Shown piece after piece: positions 34,690-44,831 of a stretch of DNA of 64,000 bases (its first letter is position 1; the number at the start of each line of letters is the position of its first letter). This DNA is from Corythucha ciliata. Lineage: Eukaryota > Arthropoda > Insecta > Hemiptera > Tingidae. The position numbers were made by a program, and so were the translations under genes. The DNA lies in contig CM075937.1 of NCBI GenBank assembly GCA_038030265.1, positions 45,674,198 to 45,738,197 of the forward strand. Direction: 5' to 3'. The notes beneath the pieces are model-generated. The model did no database searches, had not been told where the DNA came from, and saw only the letters and a program-made list of their open reading frames with translations.

Positions 34690-35195
34690 CGTTTTTATGA
34701 TTAGGACGGGAAATTTGACGAAAAGCGCTAATTCGCGACCAAACTTTAGAAAAAGCGAAAATACACGACTAAAGTAGAGAATAAGCGAACGTTCAAAGCT
34801 CTAATTGAGGAAACGCCATTTCCAGATTTCTGAAGGCAACTTCGTGGATAAAATTGAGAAAAAGTGCTAATTCGGGGTTAAAATTAAGAAAAAGCGTCAA
34901 TCCGCGGCTAAATGCAGACAAACGCTAATTCGTCACTGACTATAAATACATGTCTACTTCACTGCTAAAATAGATGAAAAGTGCTAATTCGCAGCTAAAA
35001 TTGGAAAAAATCCATAATTCGCTGCTTGAATTGAGAAAAATCACTCATCATTCTAAACTAAAATTAATAAAAAAACCGTTTATTCGCAGCTGAAATTTAG
35101 AAAAAACGCTACTTCATCGCCATATATGTAAAAAAAATCACTAATTCGCTGCTAGAAATGAGAAAATAACGCTTGCATACGAGTCTGCAACACAT
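34690..35195 (+). repeat. A-family short-period array
   Basis: About 15 units of AAAGCGCTAATTCGCGG and CTAAAATTGAGAAAAA type, followed by a C9 tract near 35211. Confidence 0.8.
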
Positions 35196-35318
35196 TGAAA
35201 CATTTTCATGCCCCCCCCCTCCCGACACATGAACTACATACCTCCCATAAACACAGAAAAACAAAATTGTTTTTCAAGATTGTCAAGATTGTTGCTTGAT
35301 TTGATTGTTGATTTGACA

Positions 35319-35684
35319 GTTGCTATGGTAACCGTTACCATGGCAACCGTTACCATGGCAACCATTGTCATGGTAACCGTTGCTATGTGAGCCGTTACCA
35401 TGGCAACCGTTGCTATGGTAACCGTTACCATGGCAACCGTTGCTATGGTAACCGTTACCATGGCAACCGTTGCTATGGTAACCGTTGTCATGGTAACCGT
35501 TGCTATGTGAGCCGTTACCATGGCAACCGTGGCTATGGTAAGGCAACCGTTGCTATGGTAACCGTTACCATGGCAACCGTTGCTATGGTAACCGTTACCA
35601 TGGCAACCGTTGCTATGGTAACCGTTACCATGGCAACCGTTGCTATGTGAGCCGTTACCTTGGCAACCGTTGCTATGGTAACCG
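35319..35684. repeat. 15-bp tandem array of RFX X-box-like motifs
   Basis: 24 consecutive 15-mers. Nine contain exactly GTTACCATGGCAAC and eight contain GTTGCTATGGTAAC; the rest are one- to four-base variants (GTTGTCATGGTAAC, GTTGCTATGTGAGC), and one unit near 35528 is rearranged. The first type fits the published X-box consensus GTNRCC-N(0-3)-RGYAAC exactly. The half-units are nearly self-complementary, so the array can form hairpins. Open frames on both strands (Gly-Asn-His-Cys repeats) are artefacts of the 15-bp period. Confidence 0.9.
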
Positions 35685-35940
35685 TGAGCAATTTTCGTTA
35701 GCAATTTTCGTGAGCAAATTTCGTGACGATTTTATTTTTATGTGCCATATGAAAGACATGAAAATGTCAAAATGTTCATCGTTCAAAGCTAAAATTGAGC
35801 AAACGCCAATTCACGACTTCTGGGTGCAACTTAGTGTTGCACCTTGCAAATTGTTGAGAAGAAGCGTTAAATCGAGACAACAATTGAGGGAAAGCGTTAA
35901 TTCACGGCTAAAAAAGATTAAAGGCTCTAATTCCTTGCTA
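35685..35940 (+). repeat. A-family remnant
   Basis: A few units (AAAATTGAGCAAACGCCAATTC and similar) between the X-box array and the MITE. Confidence 0.55.
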
Positions 35941-35941
35941 T

Positions 35942-36242
35942 TAGTGAGTTATTGCATAACAGTCTGACGGTTAACGGTAACGGTTATGTGACGTCATGAT
36001 AAGCGTAAAATTCAAATTTTGAGTTTAAGCGTTAATCAAAAACGTTTAAAGACCCATATGAGGAGGTGTTTTATTAATTTATTGGAAGCAATTAAGTGCA
36101 TCTACGCCCTACCATGTGTTCATATTTTAGCGCTACTATTATTTGCAATAACTTTTTTTCCACCGACTCAAACGGCTACGCTTATGGTGACGTCACATAA
36201 CCGTAAACGTTAAGCGTCCGACGGCTATGCAATAACTCCCTA
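35942..36242. mobile_element. ~300-bp MITE with ~65-bp TIRs containing a CRE
   Basis: Left GTGAGTTATTGCATAACAGT (from 35944) is mirrored on the right by the complement GGGAGTTATTGCATAGCCGT (from 36240 inward). The arms continue through GGTTATGTGACGTCA and ATAAGCGTA. TA lies at both outer edges (35942-35943, 36241-36242), consistent with a TA or TWA target duplication. Each arm carries a perfect TGACGTCA. No coding capacity. Confidence 0.88.
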
Positions 36243-36880
36243 ATATGTCAATGCAACGCCAATCGCTGCTAAAATTGAGAAAAATCCCAAATTCACTGCT
36301 AAAATTGAGGGAGAGCTCTAATTCGCTGCTAAAATTGAGGGAAATCGCTAATTCGTATAGCTAAACGTGAATACATCGCAAATAATTCACTGGTCAAATT
36401 GAGAAACAGCGCTAATTCATTGCTAAAATGAAGAAAAATCGCTTATTAACTGCTAAAATTGAGAAATTCACGATTTCTGGGATAAGTACCTTCGTAGCTA
36501 AAATTTCAAAAATACTACTAACCCGCTTCTAAATTTGAGGGAAGCAATAACTTTGTCACAGCCTGGAGAAAAAGCGCTAATTCCCTGCTGAAGTTAAGGC
36601 AATAAAACGTCATTTTCGTCGTTAAATGGGAAGACATCGCTCAATCGCTGCGAAAATTGCTCTGATTCGAGGCTCAAATGAACACAAAGATCCAATTCGT
36701 GGCTACATCGAATTCATCGCCAAAATTTAGACAAATCGCTTTATTCGCTGCTCAAAATAGAGAAAAACGCTAACTGGCCGCTAAATTAAAGTGAAAAAGC
36801 TCTCTGAGAGATCACTAATTCGCGATTTCTGGAGCCAACTTAATGGCCAAGATTGAGAAAACCCCATAATTTAACGATTT
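36243..36880 (+). repeat. A-family short-period array
   Basis: CTGCTAAAATTGAGAAAAAT-type units of about 29 bp. The MITE at 35942 and the LINE at about 37.2 kb lie on either side. Confidence 0.8.
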
Positions 36881-37190
36881 AAGGTGTAGTTTCGCTTATA
36901 GTTTCGATTATACATCACACAAGTTATGGGTAATTGCATGGCCAAACAACAAATTTCAGTAGTTATTTAACAGTTTTCGGCCCATGTGAGTTATTGGGAA
37001 GCAAAATTAACAATAATTTCTGCAAAAAATCTTGTAAAATCAATGATTTTATTGTCCAAATGTTCGGGCTAATTTTCTGGTTAAATTGCAGTGAGTTATA
37101 ATTAAATTTACATTTGCTCGCAATCAACAGAGTCTGGTGGTCGTGCGGAAGAGCAGGGAAGGGACCGTTATTTAGTCAAAACTATTTGGT
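36881..37190. other. no gene seen; possible LINE 5' leader
   Basis: A+T-rich. GAGTCTGGTGGTCGTGCGGA at 37130-37149 has the look of an internal LINE promoter region, but I cannot fix the LINE 5' end. Confidence 0.3.
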
Positions 37191-37211
37191 TAGATACATA
37201 ATACAATACCG

Positions 37212-38105
37212 ATGGGACCGAACGGGCCCAAGAATCAACATCCAGTACGGAAAAAGATGAGACCTAACGACTCGGTAATTACACCAAATCCATTTGGACC
37301 ACTTGCTGAGATCGAAGAAATGAGTACTGATACAGTTCCTCAAGCGTCAGTAGAGAAAGTAATTTCCCCACCCCCGATATTCATTCATAACGTCACTAAT
37401 ATAAACTTGGCAATAGAAGAATTCCGTAGTTTCGAACCTACAACTTTCAAGTACGCTTCATTAAATAATAATAAAGTTAAGATACATTTTCTAACAATTG
37501 ACGGCTACCGAAAAGCAATCAAATTTCTCGAAGAAAAAAAAGCAGAATACTACACTTATCAATTGAAAAGCGAGCGAGCCTTCAGAGTTGTCATCCGAGG
37601 TCTTCACCATACAACTGATATTAATATTATCAAAGACGAGCTCGGTACTCATGGATACGAAGCCACTCAAATCCTTCCAGTACTGCATCCAGTTACTAAG
37701 GCCCCTCTATCAATGTTTTTTGTTGATCTCAAACCCAATGAAACAAATCCAGAAATCTACAACTTGAATAGGCTGTACCATGCCGTGGTGAAAATAGGAC
37801 CCCCTCGCCCAAAACGCACAGTAATTCAATGTGTCAAGTGCCAAGAATTTGGTCACTCAAGGAACTACTGTCATAAAAAAGAACGATGATTGTGTCAAGT
37901 GTGACGGCCTTCATTCTACGCAGCCGTGCCCTCGACCCCCGAATTCGCCCCCAATTTGCACTGATTGTCACGGAGCGCACACAGCGAATTATCGAGGGTG
38001 TCCAGTGCACGTTCAACTCCAAAAAGCAAGAATGATCTCCCCCCCTCCAAGGATTCAGGCACTAACGTCCAACCGAAATGAAATAAACTGTAATAATGTA
38101 CAACC
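37212..38105 (+). pseudogene. LINE ORF1 gag-like protein with zinc knuckles (frameshifted)
   Basis: The role in LINEs is an RNA-binding nucleocapsid-like protein. The frame runs from an ATG at 37212 to a stop at 37889 (225 codons). A basic, Pro-rich N-terminus is followed by a region with FRVVIRGLHHTTDINIIKDE, a PRE_C2HC-like signature at about residue 125. The first knuckle CVKCQEFGHSRNYC is at about residue 206. The frame breaks in the A-run near 37873-37880; the next knuckles (CVKCDGLHSTQPC, CTDCHGAHTANYRGC) lie in the other frame (37831-38178 ORF). ORF1 homology ends near 38105, at the tRNA-like insert. The ATG is the first in frame after the putative target duplication. Confidence 0.8.
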
Positions 38106-38112
38106 CCACAAC

Positions 38113-38345
38113 GCTCAGCGGCAGAGCGCCTGGCGCGAAACTAGGAGGTCGTGGGTTCGAATCCCTCCCTGGGAGTAATTTTTTCTCGGAACTCAAAACA
38201 ATTAAAAAATGGTAAGTATTTAGCTTCAATAAAGTTTAATTCTTTATTTTCAGCCTCCCCACTCCCTCGAATTCACTGCAGGGTGACTAGGGTGGTGCGG
38301 TGAGGGGGGAGTAATCCCTTGAAAAGTCCTAAGACAAGGGTCGTC
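38113..38345 (+). mobile_element. tRNA-like (SINE-like) insertion in the LINE
   Basis: GCTCAGCGGCAGAGC (38116 on) forms a D arm, CCTGG-CGCGAAA-CTAGG an anticodon arm, and GTGGG-TTCGAAT-CCCTC a T arm; B box GGTTCGAATCC. The 5' acceptor strand does not pair with CCTGGGA, so it is not an intact tRNA gene. The loop has G where T33 is expected. Downstream, a GTAAGT...TTTTCAG stretch of about 42 bp resembles a minimal intron. The insert plus a deletion removes the ORF1 end and endonuclease start. Confidence 0.6.
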
Positions 38346-38349
38346 TAAT

Positions 38350-39921
38350 TTGCAATTAATTTTCATAATTGGTCGTAACTACACTGTTGCTGCATTCTAC
38401 TCGGCACCTGAAAATATTGTGAGAGAATCTGATTTTCAGACGATAATTCAAAATATGGGACCAAATTTCATTATTGGCGGCGACCTTAATGCCAAGCACC
38501 CAAGATGGGGGTCAACAACGTCAAATCCTCGAGGACTGAGTCTGATCAACCTGATTCATGCTCGTAATATTGAAGTTATATTCCCATCGGAAGCCACACA
38601 CTACCCCGACAACCCTGCGCACTCCCCGGACATTCTTGATTTTTTCCTCTCAAAGAATGTTTATTCTAACTCTTCGCATCCTGAAGTCCTACATGATTTG
38701 AGTTCAGACCACCTTCCAGTTCTACTGAAAATACAAGCTTCACCCTCAACTAGAACGCATAGTGACCGAATCCAAACAAATAAAATTGACTGGGACAAAT
38801 ACAAAGGCCTCCTCTCAGCTGCAACAGACACACAAATCCCACTGAAAACTCCAAAAGATGTGGATATAGCGACTGCCAACTTGACAAGGATGATTCAGTT
38901 TGCTGCAACAGAGGCCTCCCAACAACCAATCACCAGCACCGCACATCGGCATAAGCCATCGCCCCCTCACATTGTCCAGCTCCTTCAGGTCAAAAGATCA
39001 GCTAAACGTCTGTGGGACCTCACCCGTTACCCCGCACATAAAACTGCACTAAATCGAGCTACGAAGGATTTAAATGAAGCTCTCATTAAGGAAAAACAAG
39101 AAATAAACAAAAGAGACCTGTCCGTGTTGGATAGTAGTGATGGATCATTATGGCGAAAAACGAAGCAACTCACTAAAGAACGTCCTGACATCCCTCCTCT
39201 CAAGTCGAACCAGCGTTGGTACTCCACACCGATGGAAAAGGTTGAACTTTTCTCGACAATCTTGGAAAAACAGTTCACCCCTAATCCACAACCAAGCCCA
39301 ATTGAAGATGATGTACAAGAGTCATTAACATCCCCTCTACAGCTGAGTCCCTTTTATGACTTCTTCCGACCTGCACAAGTAAAAAATGTCATTCGTCGCT
39401 CTGCATGTAGGAAGGCCCCTGGAAACGATAATATAACTCGTCCCTTGCTAATCCACATACCTCGAAAGACATTAGTATTAGACACCCAAATCTTCAATGC
39501 CTGTCTCAGACTAGGCTATATACCCTCTAAATGGAAACATGCCATCGTCATTCTTATCCACAAGCCAAACAAACCCTCCAACGACCCCCATAGCTACCGA
39601 CCAATAAGCCTTCTCCCTCTTCTTTCCAAGATTTTCGAGAGATTACTCCTTCCCAAATTGGTCCACCAACTCGAACCTCTGATACCAGCTACGCAATTTG
39701 GCTTCCGGAACGCCCACTTCTGCATACATCAACTACATCGTGTGGTTGACAAGATATTGGACTCCTTCGAAGGAAAAGAAACCTGCATTGGACTATTTGC
39801 TGACACTGAAAAAGCATTCGATCGGGTCTGGCATTCTGGACTGCTCTACAAGCTTAAAACTGCTCTCCCTGACACGTATTACCGTGTTCTACTATCTGAC
39901 AAACCGCACTTTCACTGTTAA
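38350..39921 (+). pseudogene. LINE ORF2: endonuclease C-terminal half and reverse transcriptase N-terminal half
   Basis: Encodes target-site nicking and reverse transcription in Jockey-clade LINEs. The apurinic-type endonuclease is missing its N-terminus: it starts near the GGDLNAKH motif (residues 43-50), then SPDILDFFLSKN and SSDH (118-121). The reverse transcriptase begins with APGNDNITRP-like sequence, then SYRPISLLPLLSKIFERLL (about residue 416) and the motif A region FADTEKAFDRVWH (about 485), with the catalytic Asp in place. The frame is lost near 39890 and RT continues in another frame. The ATG at 38350 is incidental, because the true N-terminus is deleted. Confidence 0.85.
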
Positions 39922-40771
39922 ATACCGTGAGGCCATATCCCGTGCGCGGCATATTCGTGCAGGCGTTCCCCAGGGAAGTGTGCTGGGCCCGCTATTATAC
40001 CTAGTGTATGCTGGTGACATACCTACCTCCCCGGCAATGACCACTGCTCAATTTGCCGATGACACAGCATTCCTCTGCAGCTCGCCCAGAGGAGAGAGAG
40101 CGGGACTAGAAATTGAGGAGCTTACTTTTGACCTGAACGACTGGGCTATAAGATGGAAAATGAAGTTAAACCCCCAAAAGTCCTGCACCGTGATATTCAC
40201 CTACCTCCGTACAAACGACGAACCGGAATTGAGCATTGGCGGCGAAGTCATTCCCTCTGAAACTAAGGTCCGTTACCTGGGTCTAGAATTGGACAAACGT
40301 TTGACTTTCGACTCACACATTACATCCATCCTCAAAAGATGCCGACACCGTCTCAAGACACTCAAGCCGCTTCTAGGGTCCCTATCCCCACTACCTCTTG
40401 ATACAAAGCGCTTGATATACCTCACGCTCATTAGACCCATTTGGGAATACGGAAGCCAGATATGGGGGGGGGGGCGTGCGTCAAATTCACAGGTAAAACG
40501 AGTCCAAACTTTTCAAAACCGTGCCCTAAGGATCATCACCAACGCGCCGTGGTATATCAGAAACGCCAACCTTCACAAGGACGTTAAAATCCCAACAGTA
40601 CAGGAAACCCTGCAGGCCTCTTATTCCCGTTTCCACCAACGACTCCACAACCATCCAAACCCTCTAGCAGCCAGCATCCTCGATGCAGTTCCACCAGACC
40701 GACAAAATCGCCGACTTAAACGCAAACGTCACACCGATCTCCTCCCTTCAACCCAAGATGACCAACCATAG
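39890..40771 (+). pseudogene. LINE ORF2: reverse transcriptase C-terminal half
   Basis: Continues the RT after a one-base frame change near 39890. It has the GVPQGSVLGPLLYLVYAGDI motif B, AQFADDTAFL with both catalytic aspartates (FADD for the common YADD), the KLNPQKSCTVIF and VRYLGLELDKRL motifs, and a typical Jockey C-terminal region with WEYGSQIW. A G11 tract at 40464-40474 lies within the QIWGGG codons and may be expanded. The stop at 40771 is followed by a 200-bp 3' region and poly(A) tail. Confidence 0.87.
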
Positions 40772-40943
40772 CACCAATAACACCCACCGGCTCATGACGA
40801 ATGTACCAATTAACTAAGTACCTATTAAATTACCAAATTTCCTTTATAAAGAGAGAAAGTCACTGGACTTGTACTCTCAAACATGCGTCGTGTGATATTT
40901 TCTACCTATAGTTTATGATACTAACTGTAATGTATTTATATGC

Positions 40944-40981
40944 AATAAAGTTATCTTGTTAAAAAAAAAATAAATAAAAAA
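40944..40981 (+). terminator. LINE polyadenylation signal and A-rich tail
   Basis: AATAAA at 40944, then GTTATCTTGTT and an A-rich tract of about 20 bases interrupted by T. Confidence 0.75.
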
Positions 40982-40990
40982 TAGATACAT

Positions 40991-41357
40991 GTTTGAGATT
41001 GTAGGAGCGATTTTTGTCGTCGGGGCTTTTTTGTCGCATCTACATAAATACTCACGTAAAATGATACCAATATTTTTTTTAAACAGGCATTTTTTGTTAC
41101 TTCCCGAAATAATGCACACAATTTTTTGGCCCGGAGACATTCTCGGCCCGGCCAGAGACCGAGTCCCATGCCCGGAGACTCCGGGCGAAAACCGGAGATC
41201 TGGCAACCCTAAGTGTAACGCCGCCAAAGAGGGCGCCTATTACCTGAAAAATTGAGTATTTGAGGAAGAGGAATCGCTTTACCGGACACCTCATTGAATC
41301 GTTTCGGTGCTACTGTCATATGATTTTGGGAAAATTTCAACTTCTTTCCCTTCCCTC
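40991..41357. other. terminus-like block and unassigned DNA
   Basis: Bases about 41120-41213 are GC-rich and end CCGGAGATCTGGCAACCCTA. The complement TAGGGTTGCCAGATCTCCGG is a typical DNA-transposon end. No partner end in the window. No gene. Confidence 0.45.
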
Positions 41358-41690
41358 TACAGGATGTAACGGAGCCATAAAATAATTGACAGCTGGCTCA
41401 AAGACTAGGAGTTTTTTGGAAATCTAAGAATTTGGCGATTTAGAGATGAAAATATCCGATCCTACAGAGAATTCAGTGCTCTTTCCAATGGTTTCTTTTA
41501 AATTTCAATGAGACCATTTTTTCATCAGATACAGACGATTTACTAAGGAAAACCGTGGATGCATTCAAAATTAGGAAAACCCCGATTATCTCCCAAACAT
41601 TAAGTAATCGGACCATGGTCATTTTGGTTCCAAATGTGACCAAGAAATCACCCATTTCATTTATGCCAGACTTTTCCGTTACACCCTGTA
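41358..41690. mobile_element. 333-bp MITE with TACAGG-type TIRs
   Basis: Left TACAGGATGTAACGGAG and right complement TACAGGGTGTAACGGAA agree at 15 of 17 positions. TA at both outer edges is consistent with a TA duplication. The interior is A+T-rich without coding capacity. Confidence 0.85.
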
Positions 41691-43960
41691 TGCTGCATCC
41701 TGCAAGGATCCTCTCTACTGCATTTTACTTAGAAAGTGGATTTAAGCGGATCGCAAGCTCCGGTTGGAATGGTGCACTGGGAAGGGGTGAGGAAATAAAG
41801 CGTGATCCAGGCCCTGAGGGAGTCTAAAATTTCGATCGCAGGCGGGTGCAGCCTGCATTTCTGCGGTCGGCGACTGCTTTTTTCCTCAGTCCTATAGAGG
41901 TCAGATATAATTATTCGGGCGTTTCCAATTCGAATCATTCAATCAATTGCAGTTCATTTTTTCGTTGAACGCCTCAAAAAAAAAAAAAAAACCTGCCCTA
42001 CTTGTTATTTACAGCAAAATCCGAACTTTTTCACTGCTACAATTTTGATTGGCAGCTAGCAAGAAAGAGAACTATTCATGAATATAGATGAAAGGTGCCC
42101 TAAAGAGGGGTTGGTTGAAGAAACGAGGAGTTGCAACGAATAACACACAAAAAAATCATGTCAAGAGCCTCCTCAACAAATTCCTCAACAGTTTGCAAGG
42201 TGTTTTTCTTTATTGCGTCATCAAAATCTCATCTCGCTTTGACGGTGGGGGGGGGAAGAGGTGTACAATTGTACATCGCACTATAACCAACAGTCGGGGG
42301 TCCCTCTAATACCGATCACCTTTGTCCCAATAGTCCTCTAAAAGGTTTGCTTATAAAGAAAATAAATTATTGTGAATGTGCTGTGAGGTGTTGGTTGTAG
42401 GGGGGGGGAGGAGAGGAGAGTTGAGTGGAAATTCGTCCTCTCAAAAATACTCATTTCACAACTGATGAGAGTCTCTTTAACTCCCCTCGCTGCTTGGTCC
42501 TACCGGGTCATCCCCGTGTTTTTTTTTTTTTTTTTCTAGAACGACGAAGTTTCAGGGCTCTTAACTGTCTTTTAATGGGTACGTGTGTTAGAAATTGGAG
42601 AGGCTGATTGTCATGAAAGTTAGACTGACTGAGGTAGAGAAAGAGAGGCCAGCCTTTAAGACCATAATTGAGATTTAAATATTGGTTGCTTGCTATACAC
42701 TACACATACGATTTTTTTTTTTTTTTTTTACCCTCAGAGAGGGAGAAAGACGTAAACAAAACTAGTTTTTCCTTTTTAAAAACGTAATTTATGGGGTCGA
42801 ATATTTTCATTCAAAAAATAATCCGCCTCGACGTAAATTATGTTTAAAAAATCGACCAACAGCAATCGTATTTGACTTAAGATGACTATTACAAACAACA
42901 CCCTTTAATCAGTATGGTAATCAAACCTGTTTCTTTTCAAGTCCTATTTAGGGAAGAACCTGAAATATAGGGAGAGAATAAAAACGTCGATTTTAAAATA
43001 TATAAGTCTCCTCTCACAGTACAGATTTTCGGAAGCACGATCTGTAGCGCCAAAAAGGCTTGGATCGTTGTGGAGGGGGGGGGGACTCTGTCTCATAAAA
43101 TTTATATATTGAATTGAACCCCACGGCAAAACAGACAATAAGTTATCTCAAAGGGGCGTGAGGGCGCAGTTCATTTCATTTTTTCTTTTTTCGGGAGCGT
43201 GAGACTTCCGGGCTTTAAAAAAAGAGAAAAAGTCCGTTAACCGGAACCTTGAATTGATAATAAGTTAATAACGATGAAAAACGTTGTAATTACGTAGTTT
43301 TTCGCGCGTTTTATTATTTAAATATTCTAGAAAGAAAGAGAGATATAAGAAATAAAACACACTTATAATCGTCGGAACCCTTTTAAGGGAGTTTCGCAAT
43401 CTAAAATACGCCCTTTTCCGCCCGTGTGAGACAAGGCCGAGGAAATCAAAGGCCTTGATATTACAATTAAAACTATATAACTAGCAAGAAATCGCGTCTC
43501 CTACGATCGAAAGTACAAAGTACGTTTTAATGCGCGTGCATAAACGATGCGTGAAACATGACACTAAGTGTTTTAACGGCGTAGGTTGAATCCTTGATCA
43601 AGTAAAGAGAGAGCGAGTGAGTGATTGAGAGAAAAGGGGCTACAAAGAGTCGTTCCGCTTGATTGTTTAGCGATATTTAGCGTTGAATGAAGGTGAAGGA
43701 GGTGCAGGGTGGTAAGGGTGGCTGGAAGGGGGCTAAAAAACGAATTGCAATAAAATGAAAGACTCCACGGGGCAAAAAAAAATCTTGCTCTTCTGATTTG
43801 GCGATCGAACGTGTGTCTCTGTAAACAACAAAAGTCAGTCAAATAAGCGGTCATTAAGACCTTGTTTGTTGAGAATAGCCTTGTTTCTGATAAAATTACT
43901 AATTTACGCTTAAAATGATCGATAAAACCACCAAAACCGATCATTTTAATGACGGAACGT
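41691..43960. other. no gene seen
   Basis: About 2.3 kb of A+T-rich DNA with A, T and G homopolymers (G9 near 42247, T17 near 42520, T20 near 42710, G10 near 43075). A 123-codon minus-strand open stretch at 43573-43944 has no recognisable domain. No arrays or TIR pair. This may be host intergenic or intronic sequence. Confidence 0.35.
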
Positions 43961-44032
43961 AGGACGGAAACTCCCAGTAGCTCACATAATGTGGTCCGTA
44001 TGAAGCGACGCTAACCCGGTAGGCCTGACTTA

Positions 44033-44165
44033 ACTAGGGTGATGAGACGTCCTATACTTTTCCCGGACATATATCCTACTTTTTAGAGCGTCCGGGCTAA
44101 TTTTTCAGGTTTCCGGGGAAAGGTCAAAATTGTCCTCTTTTTCGTCCTACTTTTCGCTCTCCACT
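44033..44165 (+). mobile_element. orphan hAT-type terminus related to element 3
   Basis: CTAGGGTGATGAGACGTCCT then AGCGTCCGGGCTAATTTTTC and CCGGGGAAAGGTCAAAATTG match the left end of element 3 (44832-44950). No right end found nearby. Confidence 0.6.
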
Positions 44166-44455
44166 TATTGTAACGTCTGATATTTCTACTACCAACATCG
44201 TCCGCGTTCACCTTTAAACAACAAAGCTACGGCACTTAACCTGAAAAATGTCACCAGTCCCTCCCCCGACTGCCCTTTCGGCCCTCCCCGGTCTTGATCT
44301 CTACTTCTCCTCAACTCGATTATACACCAGGCCAGGTCGAGTGCTATTGGGGTGGAGATCGTAGTGCACAGCCCACTCACTGAACCATACAGCGATTCCA
44401 ATCACTAAATCACGCTCCCACACAAAGTCATGCCTCTATTTCACAAAAAAAATCT
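44166..44455 (-). other. unassigned; weak SINE-like look
   Basis: The minus strand has a TTTAGTGATTGGAATCGCTG segment reminiscent of a tRNA-derived A box, but no matching B box at the expected distance. Not assigned. Confidence 0.2.
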
Positions 44456-44459
44456 GAAA

Positions 44460-44823
44460 TTCATCCCACAATCCAGAACATTAGACCGAAAAAGTAGACA
44501 GTTTGGCTCACATCAGTTCAATTAAAAACCAATCATGCGCGTTTGGCCGATTTCAAAAACAAAATACCATTCATGTTGACTTAAAAACGCGAGTTTCGCG
44601 GATCTTTGGGTCTTTGCTGAGTGGCAGGATATTTAATTTGGCTCCTTCAAAAACTGAATTTTTGGATTTGGCTTGTTCATAGCCCAAATTTCGTCAATTT
44701 GACTCTTACAAATTAGAAGTTTTGCGGAATTTCACATTTTTATAACTTAATCTCGCGGACTTTGGTTTATTTAAACCCCAACTTCACAATAATGTTGGAT
44801 ATTCCGCAAGCCAAATTTCATGG
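44460..44823 (+). repeat. D-family short-period array (left of element 3)
   Basis: AACC(A/C)AATTTCGNGGATTTGGCT-like units of about 30 bp, ending in the target duplication GCTTGGCT. Confidence 0.75.
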
Positions 44824-44831
44824 GCTTGGCT

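Larger units (their letters stand above)
37202..40981 (+). mobile_element. Jockey-clade LINE, rearranged
   Basis: Order: gag-like ORF1, a tRNA-like insertion replacing the ORF1/ORF2 junction, endonuclease C-terminal half, reverse transcriptase, AATAAA at 40944 and an A-rich tail to 40981. TAGATACAT occurs at 37191-37199 and again at 40982-40990, directly after the tail; this may be the target duplication, implying a start just before the ORF1 ATG. Two or more frameshifts plus the deletion make it non-functional. Confidence 0.8.

Noticed and set aside
35234..35704. A 156-codon ORF (and others on both strands) of Gly-Asn-His-Cys repeats
   Set aside because: It is produced by the 15-bp X-box array, whose period is a multiple of three; all frames stay open without coding selection.
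38113..38172. Functional tRNA gene
   Set aside because: The 5' acceptor strand is missing and the base before the anticodon is not T; better explained as a SINE-like or pseudo-tRNA insert.
44166..44430. tRNA-derived SINE on the minus strand
   Set aside because: An A-box-like segment is present but no B box at the right distance and no second copy in the window.
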